Assembly (NCBI GenBank): GCA_946886255.1
Contig: CAMPIG010000003.1
Location: 1 to 47,912 of the forward strand
DNA: 47,912 bases
From: an uncultured Cellvibrio sp.
GTDB lineage: Bacteria > Pseudomonadota > Gammaproteobacteria > Pseudomonadales > Cellvibrionaceae
Direction of reading: 5' to 3'
The notes under the pieces are model-generated. The model searched no databases, was not told the origin of the DNA, and was given only the letters and a program-made list of their open reading frames with translations. Position numbers and translations under genes: made by a program. This document shows, in pieces, positions 43,602-47,912 of the stretch (position 1 is its first letter; the number at the start of each line of letters is the position of its first letter).

Positions 43602-44327
43602 ATGTCTAATTTTGCACTGTTAAATAATGTTGCCCATAAAGATTTGTGTGTTATCCGTGAACATACGCCGCTCTACGGCGATAACGACATGTCAGTGGTG
43701 ACGTTTCCACAGGAATTTCGTGCAATCCAGAATGAATATCCCATCTTCTTTCAGAAGAATGCAGAGACAGGAAAATTTATTCCCATTGCGCTGATGGGTT
43801 TGCACCAGAATGAAAATCTGTTTTTATCAGAGCAAGGATGGGATGCGCAATATATACCCGTGTCGGTAAAAAGAAGACCTTTTTTGATCGGTATCCAATC
43901 GCCACAGCCGGGCCAGGGTCCAGGTCAACCCGCCAAGATGGTGTATGTTGATATGGATAGCCCGCGTGTTAGCGAGACGCAGGGCGAACCAGTATTTTTA
44001 CCCCATGGTGGCTATTCGCCCTATCTCGAATCGGTTGTGGATTTATTGGAGTACATCCAATACGGTACGGAGTTGAATGAACAGTTTATCGATGTGTTGT
44101 TGACCCATGAACTGCTGGAGGTGGTTGCGCTGGAAATCACTCTGAAAAATGGTGAGCGTCTTAATCTGGCAGGGCTTTATACGATCAACGAAGATAAGTT
44201 GGCTGCTTTACACGGCGGTGCGGTGGCTGAATTGCATGGTAAAGGTTTTATGGAATGCATCTATATGGTGTTGGCGTCCCATGCCAATGTTGTGAAATTA
44301 ATAGCGCGCATTGAGAAAAATTATTGA
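43602..44327 (+). CDS. SapC family protein
   Basis: A 241-residue SapC-like protein (named after the Campylobacter S-layer secretion locus; function unproven). The ATG at 43602 follows AGGAG; an upstream in-frame TTG is less likely. Visible conserved parts are SVVTFPQEFRAIQNEYPIFF, IPIALMGLHQNENLFLSEQG, WDAQYIPVSVKRRPFLIGIQ and LAGLYTINEDKLAALHGGAV. It has no signal peptide or membrane helix, so it is cytoplasmic. In many Proteobacteria this family sits between TonB receptor, Trp-halogenase-like and cupin genes, exactly as here. It may bind a modified peptide or the halogenase, but that is inference. Confidence 0.87.
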   Translation: MSNFALLNNVAHKDLCVIREHTPLYGDNDMSVVTFPQEFRAIQNEYPIFFQKNAETGKFIPIALMGLHQNENLFLSEQGWDAQYIPVSVKRRPFLIGIQSPQPGQGPGQPAKMVYVDMDSPRVSETQGEPVFLPHGGYSPYLESVVDLLEYIQYGTELNEQFIDVLLTHELLEVVALEITLKNGERLNLAGLYTINEDKLAALHGGAVAELHGKGFMECIYMVLASHANVVKLIARIEKNY

Positions 44328-44370
44328 GTCAATTATCTTGAATCTCCCAGATAAATAGACAACGGCATTT

Positions 44371-45384
44371 ATGATCAGCATTAATAAAAAAGTGAAAGTG
44401 ATTGATGGCTGTTCACCAGGTCAAATTCCTGATGAGGTATTGTCATCAACTGAACCATTGATCCTGAAGGGGTTGGTATCTTCCTGGCCGATTGTGCAGG
44501 CGGGTTTGGCTTCCAATGAAGATGCAGCGCGTTATTTATTGCAATTCTACAAGGGCCAGGAGGTCGCGGCCTTTTTAGGTAAACCAGAGAACGATGGCCG
44601 TATTTTTTATGATGAAACCCTGACAGGATTTAACTACGATACTGTCAGCACCAAACTGGATTTCGCGCTAAGACAGTTTGCTGCCCACTCTGACAACCCT
44701 CAACCCCCTACGATTTATATTGGCTCTACCTCGGTCGATGATTATTTGCCGGGTTTTCGTGCCGATAATGATCTTGATTTGAGTCACCACAATCCGCTCG
44801 TCAGTATCTGGTTATCCAATAAATGCCGTATTGCCGCACATTGGGACAGCCCTTTGAATATTGCTTGTTCGGTCGTCGGGCACAGGCGCTTCACCTTGTT
44901 TCCTTTTGAACAGATGGAAAATCTATACGTAGGCCCATTGGATAAAACCCCGGCAGGGCAAGCGATTAGTCTGGTGGATTTATATAACCCCGATTTTGAA
45001 AAATTCCCCAAGTTTAAAGAGGCATTACGGCACGCCCAGGTTGCCGATCTGGCGGCGGGTGATGGCATATTTATTCCCAGCATGTGGTGGCACCATGTGG
45101 AAAGTTTAAATCCACTGAATATCCTGGTGAACTATTGGTTTAAAGGTTCACCGGCATTTTATGGCAAGCCGGTCAATGCGCTGCTCCATTCGGTCTTGTC
45201 CATTCGCGATTTACCGCCCGGGCAGCGTGCGGCCTGGAAGATGATGTTTGATCATTATATTTTTGAGTACTGCAAAGATAATTTTTCGCATATCCCGGAA
45301 CAAGCTCAAGGTGCGATTGGAGAGTTGACGGACGATAACGCGCGGAAAATTCGTGCGAAGTTACTGAACCAGTTAAACCGCTAA
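44371..45384 (+). CDS. JmjC/FIH-like cupin-domain protein (putative 2-oxoglutarate/Fe(II) oxygenase)
   Basis: A 337-residue protein of the cupin_8 (JmjC-like) family. The iron site is visible as AAHWDSPLNIAC (His157, Asp159) with the distal His in MWWHHVESL (His241 or His242). The double-stranded beta-helix also contains VVGHRRFTLFPFEQMENLYV and GDGIFIPSMWW. The N-terminal LILKGLVSSWPIVQ is the usual opening of this group. Relatives hydroxylate protein or peptide side chains with 2-oxoglutarate and oxygen. It sits between SapC and the second halogenase with gaps under 50 bases, so it is likely in one operon with them. Activity on a peptide brought in or made by this system is inferred. Confidence 0.85.
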   Translation: MISINKKVKVIDGCSPGQIPDEVLSSTEPLILKGLVSSWPIVQAGLASNEDAARYLLQFYKGQEVAAFLGKPENDGRIFYDETLTGFNYDTVSTKLDFALRQFAAHSDNPQPPTIYIGSTSVDDYLPGFRADNDLDLSHHNPLVSIWLSNKCRIAAHWDSPLNIACSVVGHRRFTLFPFEQMENLYVGPLDKTPAGQAISLVDLYNPDFEKFPKFKEALRHAQVADLAAGDGIFIPSMWWHHVESLNPLNILVNYWFKGSPAFYGKPVNALLHSVLSIRDLPPGQRAAWKMMFDHYIFEYCKDNFSHIPEQAQGAIGELTDDNARKIRAKLLNQLNR

Positions 45385-45429
45385 GCGCATTAAACAGGCA
45401 GTCTGATAATAAAAACACGTGGTATCAAT

Positions 45430-46926
45430 ATGATCGGCAATCAAACCGTTAAAAATCTGGTTATCGTGGGCGGCGGTACGGCGGGCTGGATGGCAGCAGC
45501 GGCTTTTTCCAAATTATTGGGGAAAAGTATTTCTGTGACCCTGGTTGAATCCGATGAAATCTCCACTGTCGGTGTTGGCGAAGCGACGGTACCGCCATTG
45601 ATCCTGTTTAATCGTTACCTCGGCATTAATGAGCAGGAATTAATGTCCTTTGTGAAAGGAACCATTAAGCTAGGGATATCGTTTGAAAACTGGAAAAATA
45701 TAAATGAAAGCTACATCCACCCCTTTGGTCAAACGGGTAAGGATACCTGGGCAGCCAGTTTCCAACACTTCTGGCGTAAAGGTCTGGAAATAGGCGTGAA
45801 TTACCCGCTGGGTGAATACTCTGTTGAGTATCAAGCCGCATTGCAGAGTAAATTCTCTCACATGCCGGGATCACCCTTGACTTATGCATACCATATCGAC
45901 GCTGGCCTCTACGCTAAGTTTTTGCGCGGTATTGCTGAAAAAGCCGGTACGACGCGTATAGAAGGAAAAGTGCAGGATGTCGTGCTTGATGACGGGGGGT
46001 ATATCAAGTCGACCCGATTGGCTTCCGGTGAAACCATTGATGGCGATTTCTTTATCGATTGCTCCGGTTTCCGCGCGCTGCTAATTGAACAGACATTGCA
46101 TACCGGTTTTGAAGACTGGTCACATTGGTTGCCATGCGATAGCGCACTGGCCGTGCAAACGGAATCTGTTCGTGAGCCGGTACCTTACACCAGATCCATT
46201 GCGCACACTGCCGGCTGGCACTGGCAAATTCCGCTGCAACATCGTATCGGTAATGGATTGGTGTATTGCAGCCGTTATATGTCGGATGATGAAGCCAGGA
46301 GAACCTTGCTGGATCAAATAGAAGGGCGTGTCATCTCTGAACCCAAGACCATTCGCTTTAAAGCTGGGCAGCGCCTCAAGCACTGGAATAAGAATTGCGT
46401 AGCCATAGGTCTGGCGAGTGGATTTATTGAGCCGCTGGAATCCACCAGCATTCATTTGATTCAGCGCGGTATAACACGACTAATACAAATGTTTCCCTAC
46501 GACGGAATTCGCCATTGCGATATGGATGAATACAATGAGCAGATGAAAACGGAAGTTTTGTCAATAAGGGATTTTATTGTGATGCACTATCATATGACTG
46601 AAAGAGAAGACAGTGATTTTTGGCGCTACTGTAAAAATATGTCGATACCTCAATCCCTTGAGCATCGAATCAGTTTATTTAAAGAAACCGGAAAACTATT
46701 TGTGGAGTCGCCTTATAAGCTTTTTGCAGAACCATCCTGGTTACACGTGATGGTAGGTCAGGGCGTTGTTCCCGAGCGTTATCATGTGGTGGCAAAAGAA
46801 ATGACAGACGCTGAGTTGAAGCAATTTCTGGAAGGCGTCAGAAGCTCAGTAAACAAAACGGTTCAGAAGATGCCATCACACCACGACTACTTGCAGTATT
46901 ACTGTAAAGCGACAGACTGGACCTGA
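45430..46926 (+). CDS. Flavin-dependent (tryptophan) halogenase-family protein 2
   Basis: A 498-residue halogenase-like protein with all canonical motifs: FAD loop GGGTAGW (14-20), GEATVPP (50-56), Lys80 in TIKLGISFENW, WHWQIP (263-268), and Glu334 in GFIEPLESTS. It is closer to classical Trp halogenases than halogenase 1, although no part reveals the substrate. It presumably makes hypohalous acid in the core and transfers halogen through the lysine to an aromatic ring. The second enzyme could modify a different position or a later intermediate. It ends 40 bases from the convergent DUF6445 gene. A partner flavin reductase must come from elsewhere in the genome. Confidence 0.9.
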   Translation: MIGNQTVKNLVIVGGGTAGWMAAAAFSKLLGKSISVTLVESDEISTVGVGEATVPPLILFNRYLGINEQELMSFVKGTIKLGISFENWKNINESYIHPFGQTGKDTWAASFQHFWRKGLEIGVNYPLGEYSVEYQAALQSKFSHMPGSPLTYAYHIDAGLYAKFLRGIAEKAGTTRIEGKVQDVVLDDGGYIKSTRLASGETIDGDFFIDCSGFRALLIEQTLHTGFEDWSHWLPCDSALAVQTESVREPVPYTRSIAHTAGWHWQIPLQHRIGNGLVYCSRYMSDDEARRTLLDQIEGRVISEPKTIRFKAGQRLKHWNKNCVAIGLASGFIEPLESTSIHLIQRGITRLIQMFPYDGIRHCDMDEYNEQMKTEVLSIRDFIVMHYHMTEREDSDFWRYCKNMSIPQSLEHRISLFKETGKLFVESPYKLFAEPSWLHVMVGQGVVPERYHVVAKEMTDAELKQFLEGVRSSVNKTVQKMPSHHDYLQYYCKATDWT

Positions 46927-46966
46927 TATTTCTGCAGTTGGTACATTCAAAAAATGCTATTGAAAG

Positions 46967-47677
46967 CTATTTTAGGTAGATAAAACTATTTAACGTCAAC
47001 CGCCCGGCAATCGGGTTGGGAAGAAATTGCAAATTTTCAGGAATGGATGCGGAGTGCAATACATCACTGGGGTACATAATCAACCGGTTAAAGTTGGCTT
47101 CGTAACGAGCTATCTCTTCATAATATTGATTGGATCCATTAATGTATTTGTTATGCCAGCTGGTATCCAATGCTTCTCTGGCAAGATGCTCCCCATACAC
47201 ATCCATTCGCTCTGGTGAAAGTTGTTCAAAACCGGTTGCTCTATGGCGATAGATGGATGTACCACCTTTGTCAGGCGTGCAAAGGTAATGTACACACGCT
47301 AATTTTTCTTTCTTGATGGTATCCACATGCGGCCGCGATTGCGGCAGCGCCAAGCGCGCGGGCGGGGTAAGCACAAGAGAATAGGTGGATTGGGAATAAT
47401 GTATGTTTTCTTTTGTGAGATTAAATGTTTCACAAATAATATCGGGTAGATAGGTTTGCAGCGCCTGGCTATAAAACTCCGGCACCTTTGATTGAATGCC
47501 GGGATAATAATCTGTCCCATCGCGAAACTCGCCAAATTTTACGGCGAAGCCCAGGAGCGCTTCCGCTTCATGTAAGAAATTATCTATCACCAACACGGGA
47601 GTTTTTTCATTACCCACAATATCAACCCGATAGCGAAATTGGGGGTGCAGTGGTGGCAGAAAATTTTCACTCAACAT
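46967..47677 (-). CDS. DUF6445-like protein, putative 2OG/Fe(II) oxygenase
   Basis: A 236-residue protein resembling the DUF6445 family that often lies near Trp-halogenase-like and cupin genes. The sequence shows a prolyl-4-hydroxylase-like facial triad: His117 and Asp119 in SRPHVDTIK, His208 in PSDVLHSAS, and a 2-oxoglutarate-binding candidate Arg226 in IAGRLTLNSF. VLVIDNFLHEAEAL at residues 28-41 is the usual opening of such oxygenases. It has no signal peptide. It converges on halogenase 2 and so has its own promoter to the right. The activity is predicted only; together with the cupin it would give two hydroxylase-like enzymes in the cluster. Confidence 0.75.
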   Translation of the reverse strand: MLSENFLPPLHPQFRYRVDIVGNEKTPVLVIDNFLHEAEALLGFAVKFGEFRDGTDYYPGIQSKVPEFYSQALQTYLPDIICETFNLTKENIHYSQSTYSLVLTPPARLALPQSRPHVDTIKKEKLACVHYLCTPDKGGTSIYRHRATGFEQLSPERMDVYGEHLAREALDTSWHNKYINGSNQYYEEIARYEANFNRLIMYPSDVLHSASIPENLQFLPNPIAGRLTLNSFIYLK

Positions 47678-47832
47678 GATGCTTGGCTCGGGAATTTTTA
47701 TCGATTTTTATTATTGCCTATTCTGAAGCTCAGTTCCATATTCAAAACACGGAAGCCGATGAACAGTAAGGTATTATGCCCAAATATGTTTCAGCGCAGC
47801 ATCAGGCCGCCAGAAGATTGTTGAGGTAGCTT

Positions 47833-47912
47833 TTAGTCAAACAAATTCATCAAAGAAGCCAGCGTCTCTTCACCTTTGGCAAAATTCTTTTCCGGACTGA
47901 GTTCGCCAAAGC
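47833..47912 (-). CDS. C-terminal end of an unidentified gene (partial)
   Basis: An open frame enters from the right edge on the minus strand and ends at TAA 47835-47833. The visible 25 residues (ending ETLASLMNLFD) read like a natural protein C-terminus. The family cannot be recognised from so little sequence. Confidence 0.4.
   Translation of the reverse strand, partial: FGELSPEKNFAKGEETLASLMNLFD

Overview
The window looks like chromosomal DNA of a Cellvibrionaceae-type gammaproteobacterium (Cellvibrio/Saccharophagus relatives). The support is indirect: a lipoprotein with a poly-serine linker, an exosortase-type exopolysaccharide (EPS) locus with a PrsK/PrsR/PrsT-like regulatory block, and a large TonB-dependent receptor followed by flavin-dependent halogenase, SapC and JmjC-like cupin genes. 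No rRNA, tRNA, CRISPR array, insertion sequence or phage gene was recognised. All family names come from reading motifs by eye; no database search was run.

Region 1 (1-12.6 kb) is the EPS core. Nucleotide-sugar genes (a truncated UDP-glucuronate-epimerase-like gene and a TviB-like dehydrogenase) lie on the minus strand. They are divergent from a plus-strand run of: initiating sugar-phosphate transferase, export lipoprotein, Wzz-like chain-length protein, a BY-kinase-like protein with a ruined P-loop, an outer-membrane beta-barrel, a Ser-rich lipoprotein, and an exosortase fused to an EpsI domain. A DegT-type aminotransferase and a membrane GT2 converge on the exosortase.

Region 2 (12.8-25.6 kb) is visibly more AT-rich and holds the structure-specific cassette: five glycosyltransferases, a PglK-like ABC flippase, a secreted lyase-like protein, a further stp1-like glycosyltransferase, a CapK/PaaK-like adenylate-forming enzyme, an O-antigen-ligase-like membrane protein and a low-molecular-weight tyrosine phosphatase. 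Region 3 (25.7-31.6 kb) carries probable decoration genes: ATP-grasp, two CE4 deacetylases, a FemAB-like protein with an N-terminal coiled coil, and a second GNAT-like protein. Region 4 (31.6-37.8 kb) is the minus-strand block of sensor kinase, sigma-54 activator and TPR lipoprotein. The likely scheme is lipid-linked assembly on undecaprenyl phosphate, flipping and polymerisation or ligation, export, and control by the two-component pair.

Region 5 (38.0-47.9 kb) starts with a cytochrome c5-like gene and then a separate accessory system: a TonB-dependent receptor, halogenase 1, SapC, a JmjC-like cupin, halogenase 2, and a convergent DUF6445/2OG-oxygenase-like gene. An outer-membrane importer grouped with four predicted oxidative enzymes has no obvious textbook function and is the most interesting element here. 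A partial unidentified gene runs off the right edge.
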